This document shows positions 8,910-16,566 of a DNA stretch of 49,087 bases, one piece after another (positions within the stretch are counted from its first letter, which is position 1; every line of letters starts with the position of its first letter). This stretch comes from Bacteroides sp. (lineage in GTDB: Bacteria; Bacteroidota; Bacteroidia; Bacteroidales; Muribaculaceae). A program made the translations under genes and the position numbers. Location of the stretch: positions 5,186 to 54,272 of the forward strand of contig JAAVCP010000036.1 of NCBI GenBank assembly GCA_014802265.1. The letters run 5' to 3'. The notes below the pieces were generated by a model. The model made no database searches and had not been told where the DNA came from. It was given only the letters and a program-made list of their open reading frames with translations.

Positions 8910-9051
8910 GAGCTACTATTTGTCTGATGAAAAGATTCAGTCGATAATTGACCACTGCGAGCGTAAGCAGGCAGAGGGATGTGGCTTCAAGACGAATTTC
9001 CAAACCGGGGGGGTATTGCGGAACCATCACGGGACATTACGGACACCGTGA
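8419..9051 (+). CDS. Cytosine-C5 methyltransferase, catalytic piece
   Basis: Genuine coding starts just after the G8 tract (about 8437). Seen in order: motif IV SFPCTDIS with the catalytic Cys, motif VI LLMENVKAL, and motif VIII VPQNRERVFMVS. This is the catalytic core of a Dcm-type enzyme that methylates cytosine at C5. The ATG at 8419 upstream of the tract is out of frame with the N-terminal piece and probably fortuitous. At 9007-9013 a run of seven G throws the frame off again; eight G would lead into GGGIAEPSRDITDTVKP and the recognition region. Confidence 0.75.
   Translation: MPSRGGYQPPKELVEKYPNFGDISLINWEEVPDFNLLTYSFPCTDISNAGLQKGLAEGSGTRSSLLWECARAIDIKRPKYLLMENVKALVSDKFMPDFKRWAKYLEDLGYSNHYQVLNAKDYGVPQNRERVFMVSIYGEAIYYFPKPFKLDRRLKHVLETNVDESYYLSDEKIQSIIDHCERKQAEGCGFKTNFQTGGVLRNHHGTLRTP
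8429..8436 (+). repeat. G8 homopolymer
   Basis: Eight G in the methyltransferase coding strand, in the context CTCCA-G8-TATCAA. Seven would keep the frame. Candidate contingency tract for slipped-strand mispairing. Confidence 0.8.
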
Positions 9052-9359
9052 AACCGATACCTTCATCCGAGAATGATGCTGACGGCATAATCGTTGTGGG
9101 AAAAATGAACAATTCACAAGACGGCAAAATAGTGGATGCTGACGGCATCGCACCAACACATACAAGCGGACACGGAAATTGCCCTAAGATATTGGTTCAT
9201 AATCCACCACAAACAATCTGCCTGAACTCAAAGGATGAGAATGGTAAGCAACCCAGTATTCACGACCGAGTATATGACAGCAATGGAATAGCGACTGCGC
9301 TTACAACAGGTTGGCATCCATGCGTTACAGAATACCTCAATAATCAAGACAATGATTAA
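8979..9359 (+). CDS. Cytosine-C5 methyltransferase, first target-recognition piece
   Basis: Coding sense begins just after the G7 tract (about 9013). The piece holds at least two copies of the module with core DGIAPT: KIVDADGIAPTHTSGHGN and RVYDSNGIATALTTGWH. The same module (consensus GRVYDPxGISPTLTT) marks the target-recognition region of many phage C5 methyltransferases. It stops at TAA 9357-9359, and an ATG at 9352 overlaps this stop, so the downstream part might be translated separately by coupling. Confidence 0.65.
   Translation: MWLQDEFPNRGGIAEPSRDITDTVKPIPSSENDADGIIVVGKMNNSQDGKIVDADGIAPTHTSGHGNCPKILVHNPPQTICLNSKDENGKQPSIHDRVYDSNGIATALTTGWHPCVTEYLNNQDND
9007..9013 (+). repeat. G7 homopolymer
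   Basis: Seven G, context AAACC-G7-TATTG. Eight would keep the methyltransferase frame. Confidence 0.8.
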
Positions 9360-9372
9360 TAACCGCCATTTA

Positions 9373-9379
9373 CCCCCCC
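9373..9379 (+). repeat. C7 homopolymer
   Basis: Seven C, context ATTTA-C7-GAAAT. Six would join the ATG at 9352 to the downstream recognition region. Shares ATTTA plus C7 with the tract at 10894. Confidence 0.75.
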
Positions 9380-9403
9380 GAAATCCTATTAATTGGAAAT
9401 ATC

Positions 9404-10792
9404 ATGCCATCTGGTCATCGCGCCGGTAATGTCTTTGACCCTAATGGCATTTCTCCAACAATAATGGATAATCACGGCTATCCGGCCTTTGTGATAGAAG
9501 AAATAAAAAATAATGATATGAATCAGCTTATTCAAGTCGCCCAAATATATGACAAGGAAAAGAATCCTACCAATGGCAGGGTTTATGACCCTTGTGGTAT
9601 ATCACCGACACTGACAACTCCTACTGGAGGCAATTCGATGCCGCTGATAATGACAAAGGAAACAATCGTAATGAACTCACGTCTGAAAGAGATGCTTGAA
9701 GATGGTCAAATCCCTTTTAAGGATGGTCTTTGGATTGATACTTATAACAAGGGAGTGAATCCGGATGTGGCTGGAACGCTACGCACGACCATTGATAGCG
9801 CGAATATGCACTATGTTATGGAACAGATACCATTTAATACAGCCGAAGATGGATTAGCCTATACAATCACGACCCGATATGGAGCTATGTGCGCCAGCAA
9901 TCTGATTGATGGCAATTTTCCTATGACCGGCATCCTGACAATCGATAATCCAACAGAAGATATGAAACGTCTAATAGAAAGCGGAATCCTGAACTTTGAC
10001 AAATGGATGCCGAAAGAATCCACCAAAAAACGTGTGCCATGCGAGGGCGTGGTACCGGGGTCGCCTACCATCAAGAAGAGGAAGAAAGATTCTATGGTCT
10101 TGGAGTCAGTAGAAGACCCATCCATCATTTGCCTTATGCCATGGAATCGTCCCGGCGGTAATGTAGGTGACATATCGCCATCCATTACATCAAGTGCGTG
10201 GGAACATAATAATTATGTTAAGATACCCAATCCTATGGTTATGGCTGACCCTCGTAAAAACTACGGCAAAATTGCGCCATCTTCCGAATCGTCACCCACT
10301 CTTTTAAGCTCAGACTACAAATCACCGCATCTTGTTATGGAGGCATCTATCAAGGGCATACCATTTGAGATTACACAGGCCGCAGAAAGATTACGTCTTA
10401 TCGCGGCTGCAAGTCGTTCACAAGAGGTTGGCGTGACCATCAACCCTGATTTCAGTCTGCGCCCTCATAAACTCAATAAGGCAAAGGATGGAATCAGCGA
10501 ATACTGTACTGATTATGATGAAAGCATCGGCAGTACCAACATTTCTGCAAGACCTAATAATGTCTATGGCAAGACAACCCGGTTTCGCATACGCAAACTG
10601 ACTCCGCGTGAGTGTTACCGCCTTATGGATATGCCGGAAGAAAACATAGACCGACTTCTATCATCGGGCATATCCAAATCCCAGCATTACAAGTTGGCAG
10701 GAAACTCAATAGTAGTAGCTTGCCTGTATCACATCTTCAAAAACTTATTCACAAATGAAATACCCCAAAATCAGCAACTATCCCTCTTTTGA
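9404..10792 (+). CDS. Cytosine-C5 methyltransferase, main recognition region and motifs IX-X
   Basis: 462 residues from this ATG. About six further modules of the DGIxPTxTT type occur in series, for example NVFDPNGISPTIMDNHGY, RVYDPCGISPTLTTPTGG, DGLAYTITTRYG and VGDISPSITSS. The end has motif IX (RIRKLTPRECYRLMDMP) and motif X (HYKLAGNSIVV), which complete the SAM fold of a C5 methyltransferase. The frame is open upstream through the C7 tract (9373-9379) to a TGA at 9353. If that tract had six C, the ATG at 9352 would read into this frame as INNRHLPPEILLIGNI. Confidence 0.75.
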   Translation: MPSGHRAGNVFDPNGISPTIMDNHGYPAFVIEEIKNNDMNQLIQVAQIYDKEKNPTNGRVYDPCGISPTLTTPTGGNSMPLIMTKETIVMNSRLKEMLEDGQIPFKDGLWIDTYNKGVNPDVAGTLRTTIDSANMHYVMEQIPFNTAEDGLAYTITTRYGAMCASNLIDGNFPMTGILTIDNPTEDMKRLIESGILNFDKWMPKESTKKRVPCEGVVPGSPTIKKRKKDSMVLESVEDPSIICLMPWNRPGGNVGDISPSITSSAWEHNNYVKIPNPMVMADPRKNYGKIAPSSESSPTLLSSDYKSPHLVMEASIKGIPFEITQAAERLRLIAAASRSQEVGVTINPDFSLRPHKLNKAKDGISEYCTDYDESIGSTNISARPNNVYGKTTRFRIRKLTPRECYRLMDMPEENIDRLLSSGISKSQHYKLAGNSIVVACLYHIFKNLFTNEIPQNQQLSLF

Positions 10793-10907
10793 TATGCTTT
10801 CAGGTTATCAGGGTCAGATGGCAGAACTTGACAGCATAAAGGTAAGGGAGATGATGCAGAATCAGGAACTCAACATCGACAAGATTCAATTTACCCCCCC
10901 CATTTAG
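10755..10907 (+). CDS. Hypothetical protein, N-terminal piece cut at C8 tract
   Basis: Fifty residues starting with ATG inside the end of the methyltransferase gene (MKYPKISNYPSFDMLSGYQG) and stopping at TAG 10905-10907 directly after a C8 tract. With nine C the frame would run straight into the 203-residue frame downstream, through FTPPHLESTTLF. The piece is probably the true N-terminus of that protein. No family recognised. Confidence 0.5.
   Translation: MKYPKISNYPSFDMLSGYQGQMAELDSIKVREMMQNQELNIDKIQFTPPI
10894..10901 (+). repeat. C8 homopolymer
   Basis: Eight C, context ATTTA-C8-ATTTAG. Nine would fuse the 50-residue piece to the following 203-residue frame; eight gives a stop within two codons. 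Confidence 0.78.
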
Positions 10908-10954
10908 AATCTACGACCCTGTTTACCGGGATACAAGTTAAGCAACGTGAGCCA

Positions 10955-11566
10955 ATGCGCGAGCGCGACCTGTCAACGGAAGAGTTTCTGAATCTGTTTG
11001 AACGTCACGAATCCCTCAGAATGGCGTACATTCCCCACTTCATAACGCAATGCGTGGTCTATTATCTTGACTTGCTTATAGCGTATGCAAGGGATAACCG
11101 ACTTTCAGACTATAAGAAACATACCCGTAGGCTCAAGGAAATCAAGGAGGAATATATGGATGCCCTAAGACACGAAATGCCGGCAGATGTATTTCAGAAG
11201 TTTCTTGCACAGCGCAAGGAATATCTTGAAAGTTGCGGTGCGAATCTGACACTGATGTATTTCACTTTCGGAAACGCAATTCTCAAACATTATGGGCGCA
11301 TCCAGCACGAAAGTATCTTCTGTTACGCCAATATCATCATCGCTTTCATTGACTATGTGGAAGATTTCGACCGAAAGGTAAACAAACGTATCGCTGAAAA
11401 ACTCGGTATGCCGTGCCGGAATCATGGCGATGCAAGACTGACGGCAATAAAATCGGTGTGTATGGGTATCAAGAATCAATATCCTATTGAACCCGATGAG
11501 CAGACCGAACTATGTGTAAGTGTGATGGCAAATAAAGCCAGCGCAATGATAAATGCAATGTTATAA
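10955..11566 (+). CDS. Hypothetical protein, C-terminal piece of a frame cut at C8 tract
   Basis: 203 residues from this ATG, mostly helical and acidic-basic mixed (for example NLFERHESLRMAYIPHFI, then KKHTRRLKEIKEEYMDAL). The open frame extends upstream to the C8 tract without a good start, which supports fusion to the 50-residue piece at 10755 to give about 267 residues. I do not recognise the family. It is followed after 17 bases by the next gene. Confidence 0.65.
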   Translation: MRERDLSTEEFLNLFERHESLRMAYIPHFITQCVVYYLDLLIAYARDNRLSDYKKHTRRLKEIKEEYMDALRHEMPADVFQKFLAQRKEYLESCGANLTLMYFTFGNAILKHYGRIQHESIFCYANIIIAFIDYVEDFDRKVNKRIAEKLGMPCRNHGDARLTAIKSVCMGIKNQYPIEPDEQTELCVSVMANKASAMINAML

Positions 11567-11583
11567 TATACAGTTTCAAGACT

Positions 11584-12312
11584 ATGGAACAGACCATAAT
11601 CGACATCATCGACAAGAAAGCTCAACGTCAATATGTAAGAATGACGGAAACGAGAAGAAAGGCTTATAGAGCCATGCTCTATGCCGGAGTTCAGATAACC
11701 ATCAATGGGTACTCAGTCCGGGAAATCGCTCCTGAAATCGACTATTCGGAAAGCGGCACTTCAAAACTTGTGCAGAAGTGGACTCAACTGATGCAGGAAG
11801 GTGATATTACCGTAAACCTGATAATAACCGCGATTCAGCGTTTGCCGAAGAGTAAGAGATTCCACAGGGTCAATCCCAATCCAACTGAACCGGCAGAAAC
11901 CGTCAAGGAGAACGTTGCAAGACCATTGCCCATACGCCCACTTCCGGTAAAGACAAAAGTCAAGAATGTTCTTGGCTTCCTTATCACCCCGGAAGATGAA
12001 ATGCGTGAAAGGGCAGCAATCAGAGCATCAATACTCTTCTTTCAGTCATACGGAAAAGGTAGGGAGCCACGTCTGCATGGTGAATATTACACCCCCGGCA
12101 CGAATCCAGATGAAACGATAAAAGATGAAGGGAAATGGCTTCCCCTTGATTCAGCAGCACTTTATTGCGGATGCAAGGAGGAAGTGATAAATGTAGCCGG
12201 ACAAAACGGCATCATTGAAAGGCGTATATATCGCCGTAATGCCAGCCGTAATTACTATGAATACAAAATAGATGATTTAGATAGATTTATCCGCGACAAT
12301 CATCTGACTTGA
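11584..12312 (+). CDS. Putative DNA-binding protein with two HTH-like segments
   Basis: 242 residues. Residues about 35-65 (YSVREIAPEIDYSESGTSKL) read like a helix-turn-helix, and the last 60 residues (WLPLDSAALYCGCKEEVINV, then a beta hairpin and DDLDRFIRDN) resemble the MerR/excisionase winged fold. A proline-rich linker separates them. It is the last gene before a strong hairpin terminator, so it closes the early transcript. It may regulate, but no partner is visible. Confidence 0.55.
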   Translation: MEQTIIDIIDKKAQRQYVRMTETRRKAYRAMLYAGVQITINGYSVREIAPEIDYSESGTSKLVQKWTQLMQEGDITVNLIITAIQRLPKSKRFHRVNPNPTEPAETVKENVARPLPIRPLPVKTKVKNVLGFLITPEDEMRERAAIRASILFFQSYGKGREPRLHGEYYTPGTNPDETIKDEGKWLPLDSAALYCGCKEEVINVAGQNGIIERRIYRRNASRNYYEYKIDDLDRFIRDNHLT

Positions 12313-12322
12313 GTATTTACTG

Positions 12323-12390
12323 AAAGTGTCGGGTCTATATGGTCTAAAAGAGTGAATAAGAGTTAAAAGTCTTATTCACTCGGCACTTTT
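12323..12390 (+). terminator. Hairpin terminator after the early operon
   Basis: A perfect 12-bp stem (12350-12361 with 12370-12381, loop GTTAAAAG) is nested in an outer AAAGTGTCG/CGGCACTTT pairing and followed by TTTTATTTG. It lies after the stop at 12312 and before the next promoter. Confidence 0.85.
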
Positions 12391-12391
12391 A

Positions 12392-12423
12392 TTTGTTTAA
12401 TTAAACTATTTTGTTTAATTTTG
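12392..12423 (+). promoter_or_regulatory. Bacteroidetes-type promoter
   Basis: TTTG at 12392-12395 and TAATTTTG at 12416-12423, 20 bases apart, match the -33/-7 consensus (TTTG, TAnnTTTG). The next start is at 12461. Confidence 0.75.
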
Positions 12424-12460
12424 CGTTATGAAATAAAGTAATTAATTTAATTATTAATAT

Positions 12461-12892
12461 ATGAAAGAAGAGATGATACCTCACAACGGCACTGAGAAAT
12501 GGGCTGAATGGCTTGATTCTCAATCTAAGAATACACGCCTGAATAACGAGCAGATGAAAATGTTCATGGCGATGACAATGAATGAAGAAAAGGTAGAAAC
12601 GGATTCAGATGCACTCAAACTGGTTGCGCCAAAACAGCCGAACTTTGCATCTATGCTTTATAATAGAGTAAAGTTCTGTCATACATATACGATAAGCGTA
12701 GCAGCCGCAATTTTTATGTCAACGCTTATCAAACGACCCGGAGAATCAACAATCTATGCCAACTTTCTTCAATATAAAGCCTTTAAGATGGGTAAGAAGA
12801 GAATCTCCATGCGTGAAGTAGCCTTAATATGGCCGGATGCTATGCGTCGAATATGCTTGATTCATACGAGGCGCAGAAATCTATTGAGATAA
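12461..12892 (+). CDS. Hypothetical protein
   Basis: 143 residues, first gene behind the promoter at 12392-12423. N-terminal half acidic and Met-rich (NNEQMKMFMAMTMNEEK), then a hydrophobic segment (HTYTISVAAAIFMSTL, about residues 72-87) that could be a buried helix or one membrane span, then a basic C-terminus (RRICLIHTRRRNLLR). Not recognised. Confidence 0.6.
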   Translation: MKEEMIPHNGTEKWAEWLDSQSKNTRLNNEQMKMFMAMTMNEEKVETDSDALKLVAPKQPNFASMLYNRVKFCHTYTISVAAAIFMSTLIKRPGESTIYANFLQYKAFKMGKKRISMREVALIWPDAMRRICLIHTRRRNLLR

Positions 12893-12915
12893 ATGACTGA
12901 CAAAAACAATAAGAA

Positions 12916-13206
12916 ATGAAAGGAATCTATACCCGTGTAAATTCTATTGAAGAAGCCGATGATTTAGGTCATTTCATCATGCGTCTTGGTTACGAGGGAG
13001 TCCAGAATGACAGTTATAGATACTGCAAATTGCAAATGAAATCTGCAATAGAAAGAAATGCCCGTCATCACAATCCGCATTGCTTTGTCGGTGTTAACGG
13101 TGACAGACTTGTTGTGGGTGCTAACCGAAAGGAGATGCGAAGACAGTTATCAATGAAATATATAGAAAAAGAGCGTGTATTCAGGAATCTTGTAACACGA
13201 TGTTGA
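12916..13206 (+). CDS. Hypothetical protein
   Basis: 96 residues, alpha/beta pattern with a basic C-terminal half (GANRKEMRRQLSMKYIEKER). Starts 23 bases after the previous stop and is probably in the same transcript. Not recognised. Confidence 0.6.
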   Translation: MKGIYTRVNSIEEADDLGHFIMRLGYEGVQNDSYRYCKLQMKSAIERNARHHNPHCFVGVNGDRLVVGANRKEMRRQLSMKYIEKERVFRNLVTRC

Positions 13207-13248
13207 CAAACCGATAACAATGATTTTGAATATTAACATGAAATATCT

Positions 13249-14040
13249 ATGAACGAATTACAAAATATGAATTGGGCCTGTATGCCTAAAATCACGCGAG
13301 ATAGGCTTATATCATCCTACTTTTGCAAGACCGATAGTTCAAACGGAATAAGAGATTACAATCAGGGCTACCTCGATGCTCTTATTCATATCTGCGGTAA
13401 GCACAATCTTACATCGCATATAGAACCGCCTGAATTGATTTTTGTCGAAAGGCAGAAATCATGCGATTTTTTGACTGAGATGTATGAACACGCAAAAAAG
13501 TCAGAATCGGAAGCCGAATTGCAAGCCTTTCAAATGGCAATCAATTTCATTGAAAACCTTTTGGGCGAAAGATGTTTACCTGAAACCAAAGAACAGGCTA
13601 AGTCGCTTAATATCGGAGATAAGGTTAAAATTGTCAATGTAGCCAATCCAATGCTTAAAGATGAAATCGGCATCATAAAGGCACTCCCAACAAAAGATGA
13701 ATCGCGTTATGAAGTTGGCATTGATGATGGATGGACTTTATTGGAAGCCAAATATCTTGAACTATATGTGGAACCGACACCGGAATTTAAGGTCGGGGAT
13801 AAGGCAATAGTAATAGACAAGAAATCTCCACATTATGGTGAAAAAGTAACTCTCGTTAAGAAGACAGATGTTGACTGGTTGGTAATAAATACATTTAGTG
13901 ACCGATTCTATCTAACAGAATCCAGACTTATACCCTATACAGAAAACAAAGAAGAAAACAGTAGGAAGCAGTTATATGACGCTCTTTGTCAGTTGGAGTC
14001 TGCATCTATTAATGTGCGCAAGTGCTTAGTATCTCTATAA
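13249..14040 (+). CDS. Hypothetical protein with two KOW/SH3-like segments
   Basis: 263 residues. After a helical N-terminal 115 residues come two small beta-barrel-like segments with the same signature: LNIGDKVKIVNVANPMLKDE near 122 and FKVGDKAIVIDKKSPHYGEK near 180, each followed by YLELY or RLIPY. Such GDKV segments resemble KOW or SH3 folds that bind nucleic acid or protein. Function unknown. Confidence 0.6.
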   Translation: MNELQNMNWACMPKITRDRLISSYFCKTDSSNGIRDYNQGYLDALIHICGKHNLTSHIEPPELIFVERQKSCDFLTEMYEHAKKSESEAELQAFQMAINFIENLLGERCLPETKEQAKSLNIGDKVKIVNVANPMLKDEIGIIKALPTKDESRYEVGIDDGWTLLEAKYLELYVEPTPEFKVGDKAIVIDKKSPHYGEKVTLVKKTDVDWLVINTFSDRFYLTESRLIPYTENKEENSRKQLYDALCQLESASINVRKCLVSL

Positions 14041-14489
14041 GTAACGAACATTTAAGCATGGATAAGAATATATCATCACAATTAGCATTGTCAGTTGAGC
14101 AAATGCTACAACTGCAATGTATTGGTGTTGACATATCGGATACTCGTTTAGCATGGTGTCCTTTATATTGGCCAAATGACCCAACAACCCTAATAGGATA
14201 CTATCTTATGGATAAAGTGATAGCGGAATCTGAAATCTGTGATACCATCTGGCCCACTTATACCCTTGAGGATATAATGCTGAAATTGCCATTAGCAGAA
14301 GTCAGGTACAATGAACTTATGCCGAAAGATAGGAATTGGGTTGCATCCATCTGTCTTGCAAACCACCATTTTCTTAAAAAGAATTATCCAGATAAGACCC
14401 CCTTGGATGCAGCGTTCAATGCCCTGAAAAGGATGGCAATAGAATATCCAAATGAAATCATCAAAATAACCGGCAACATCAAGATATGA
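14022..14489 (+). CDS. Hypothetical protein
   Basis: 155 residues from the first ATG, or 143 from the ATG at 14058 (MDKNISSQLALSVEQM), which looks the more natural start because the first 12 residues overlap the previous gene. Contains WCPLYWPNDPTTLIGYYLMD, rich in aromatic residues. Not recognised, but the style matches small proteins of other Bacteroidales phages. Confidence 0.6.
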   Translation: MLSISISNEHLSMDKNISSQLALSVEQMLQLQCIGVDISDTRLAWCPLYWPNDPTTLIGYYLMDKVIAESEICDTIWPTYTLEDIMLKLPLAEVRYNELMPKDRNWVASICLANHHFLKKNYPDKTPLDAAFNALKRMAIEYPNEIIKITGNIKI

Positions 14490-14677
14490 GGATAATTATA
14501 CGAAACTCAAGTGATGGGAAAGTGATGAAATGGATTAAGTTATCCATATTTGCCATTGGCGCATTAATCGCAATCCCCTTGATTATAGTCGCAATCATTG
14601 CCACTATATCAGAATATTTAGCCCATAACTTTATATCGTGGCTGAAAGAATTTACTAACACAGATGTAAATTGGTGA
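14486..14677 (+). CDS. Small membrane protein
   Basis: 63 residues. A hydrophobic stretch of about 22 residues (IFAIGALIAIPLIIVAIIA) forms one clear transmembrane helix, with a basic N-terminal side. It overlaps the preceding stop by four bases. Could be holin-like by size and topology, but it lies far from the endolysin domain, so no role is claimed. Confidence 0.55.
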   Translation: MRIIIRNSSDGKVMKWIKLSIFAIGALIAIPLIIVAIIATISEYLAHNFISWLKEFTNTDVNW

Positions 14678-14680
14678 GGT

Positions 14681-14866
14681 ATGAATAAAACGGAACGTGA
14701 AAAAATAGCATATCATTACAAAGTCTATTGTCACAATCGTGCTAATGGCGACCCAGTAGGAGGATATGAAGATATGAGAGACCTTTTCAAAGACCTTGCC
14801 AATGGTGACGCGAAATTAGCCGAAGAATTTAAAGAAATTGAATCTGAGATTTTTAATGCTGAATAA
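14681..14866 (+). CDS. Small hypothetical protein
   Basis: 61 residues, charged and helical (EFKEIESEIF at the end). It starts three bases after the upstream stop. Not recognised. Confidence 0.55.
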   Translation: MNKTEREKIAYHYKVYCHNRANGDPVGGYEDMRDLFKDLANGDAKLAEEFKEIESEIFNAE

Positions 14867-14867
14867 T

Positions 14868-15317
14868 ATGATAATCAGACGAAACGAAATACATAAACTT
14901 GACCTTGACGGAAAGGTTGTTGGAGTGACAAGCGGATGCTTCGATTTGCTTCACTTCTATCATCTGCGCTATCTTGAGAAGTGTAAAGCGCAATGTGACT
15001 TTCTTATCGTGGGCGTTGATAGCGACACCCTTGTAAATCGGAATAAGAACAAAGTGCCGATGATACCTGAACACCATCGTATCGCTATGGTGGATGCTTT
15101 GAAATGTGTGGATGCAGTCTTTCAGATGGATGAAATCAAGAATATCGAGGACTTCTATCCCATCGCAAATAAAGTATTCAAGAACTCAGATACCATCTAC
15201 GGAACAAAGGTAGAAATCAACAATAGCCTCACGGCTGAATTGGTTATTGTGCCGGACATTGAAGAAGTATATTCAACATCCGAACTAATCAATAAAATAC
15301 GAAAAGAAAATACATAA
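14868..15317 (+). CDS. Cytidylyltransferase-like nucleotidyltransferase
   Basis: 149 residues from the ATG at 14868; the earlier ATG at 14838 overlaps the upstream gene and adds ten unlikely residues. The start GVTSGCFDLLHFYHLRYLEK is the classic GxFDxxHxGH site of nucleotidyltransferases such as RfaE domain II, TagD and NMN adenylyltransferases, but the HxGH motif reads HFYH, with Tyr in place of Gly. A STSELINKIR near the end matches the family's ISSTxIR-like loop. The substrate is not readable. With a NAMPT-like and a Prs-like gene in the same phage, an NMN-adenylylating role is possible but not shown. Confidence 0.75.
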   Translation: MIIRRNEIHKLDLDGKVVGVTSGCFDLLHFYHLRYLEKCKAQCDFLIVGVDSDTLVNRNKNKVPMIPEHHRIAMVDALKCVDAVFQMDEIKNIEDFYPIANKVFKNSDTIYGTKVEINNSLTAELVIVPDIEEVYSTSELINKIRKENT

Positions 15318-15322
15318 GAAGT

Positions 15323-15730
15323 ATGACTGACATTCGGAAAATATCTGCAAAATCAGGGATTAAACCATCAGAATGTTCTTGCAGTAAATGCAAGAGTCTA
15401 TGTCATACCCCATGCTTAGGCACTCCAGATGATATAAACAAGTTATTGGAAGCGGGTTATGAAAATCGTCTTACACCCACTCTATGGTGGATTGGGGTGA
15501 TGTTTGGCTTGACAAATAAACCTATCAAGATGGTTCAACCACGTTTGGAAGAAAATGGATGGTGTACGTTTCGTCAGCCTGACGGACTGTGTGAACTTCA
15601 CGACAAAGGATTGAAGCCGACCGAGGGTAAACTTGCATCACATAAGCCGAAGCCAAAAGGATGGTCTTTGAAGAAAGATATTACTTGGCTGGTGGCTAAG
15701 ACATGGATGCCCTTGCAGGGAATGTTTTGA
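15323..15730 (+). CDS. Cysteine-cluster protein (YkgJ-like)
   Basis: 135 residues. CSCSKCKSLCHTPCLGTPDD near residues 18-37 plus later single cysteines (WCTFRQPDGLCELH) resemble the YkgJ/UPF0153 group, which holds zinc or an iron-sulfur cluster. It follows the nucleotidyltransferase after five bases. Function unknown. Confidence 0.55.
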   Translation: MTDIRKISAKSGIKPSECSCSKCKSLCHTPCLGTPDDINKLLEAGYENRLTPTLWWIGVMFGLTNKPIKMVQPRLEENGWCTFRQPDGLCELHDKGLKPTEGKLASHKPKPKGWSLKKDITWLVAKTWMPLQGMF

Positions 15731-15761
15731 AATGTCATAAACGGTTATAAGAATCAACGAA

Positions 15762-15980
15762 ATGAAACATTTTAGAATAGTAAAGGATAGTCCTACTACC
15801 TACCGAATTGACCAACGTCATTCGTTGCTTTTCGGGCTAATCAAGTATTGGGATAGAGGTGCATCTGACCTATGCCCTAATGTAAGGTTTAAGAATGGCA
15901 CGGATGCGCTTCATCATATCAAGGGGATATACCCTAAAAGTCACATAACCCTTAAATTTACTCATTCGGAAGGATACTGA
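15762..15980 (+). CDS. Small hypothetical protein
   Basis: 72 residues, basic and aromatic (FGLIKYWDRGASD). It lies one base before the next gene. Its type resembles the interrupted frame at 16563, which also has a YPTKEAA/YPKSH-like second half, but the similarity is weak. Confidence 0.55.
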   Translation: MKHFRIVKDSPTTYRIDQRHSLLFGLIKYWDRGASDLCPNVRFKNGTDALHHIKGIYPKSHITLKFTHSEGY

Positions 15981-15981
15981 T

Positions 15982-16566
15982 ATGAAAAAGATATGTTTCA
16001 GTGAGCAGTTTGGTCTTCAACAGGCAGTTTTAGACCGAATCAAGACACATACCCGGCGCGTAATCCCCAAATCTATGCTTGAACGCATAAGCAAGTTTCA
16101 GGTAGAATATTATAACGCAACATTTGACCGTCTGACCGGAAAGGATTTGTTCAATCACTATTTCTTTACCGAAAAGATGGAAAACCCACCTTTTAATGTG
16201 GGCGAAATCGTGGCTATCGCACAGAAATATCAGGACATCTGCAAGGTAGAAGATAATCGACAGCAATTCCCTGATGGGGCTGGATGGAAAAACAAGATGT
16301 ATGTCAGACCTGACCTTATGCCCCATCATATCCAATTCAAAAATGTATGGATTGAAAACCTACAAGATATAACCGATGCCGGATGTATCGCTGAGGGTAT
16401 CATTAAAGCGGATAATGGTTATTGCACAATAGCCTTTATGCCGGACTCCCCAACATTTTTTAATCCACGATTTGCTTATGCGTGGCTGATAGATAAAATA
16501 TCCGGCAAAGGAACATGGGATAGCAATCCCTTAGTCTTTGCCTATGAATTTGAACTTGTGAAATGA
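15982..16566 (+). CDS. ASCH-like (PUA-fold) protein
   Basis: 194 residues. The string IKTHTRRVIPK near residue 18 followed by FNVGEIVAIAQKY near 72 matches the phage ASCH group, whose usual signature is KTxTRR followed by a G-D/E-x-hydrophobic strand. ASCH domains bind RNA or modified bases. Overlaps the next start by four bases (ATGA). Confidence 0.6.
   Translation: MKKICFSEQFGLQQAVLDRIKTHTRRVIPKSMLERISKFQVEYYNATFDRLTGKDLFNHYFFTEKMENPPFNVGEIVAIAQKYQDICKVEDNRQQFPDGAGWKNKMYVRPDLMPHHIQFKNVWIENLQDITDAGCIAEGIIKADNGYCTIAFMPDSPTFFNPRFAYAWLIDKISGKGTWDSNPLVFAYEFELVK

Larger units (their letters stand above)
8217..10792 (+). pseudogene. Composite view: phase-variable or broken C5 methyltransferase locus
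   Basis: Joining the four pieces at the homopolymers yields one protein of roughly 850 residues with all C5-methyltransferase motifs in order (I, IV, VI, VIII, recognition region, IX, X). Every break falls exactly on a G or C run (G8 at 8429, G7 at 9007, C7 at 9373) and nowhere else. This argues for either length-variable tracts in the population or consensus errors at these tracts, and against ordinary decay, which would also leave stop codons and indels elsewhere. Confidence 0.7.
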
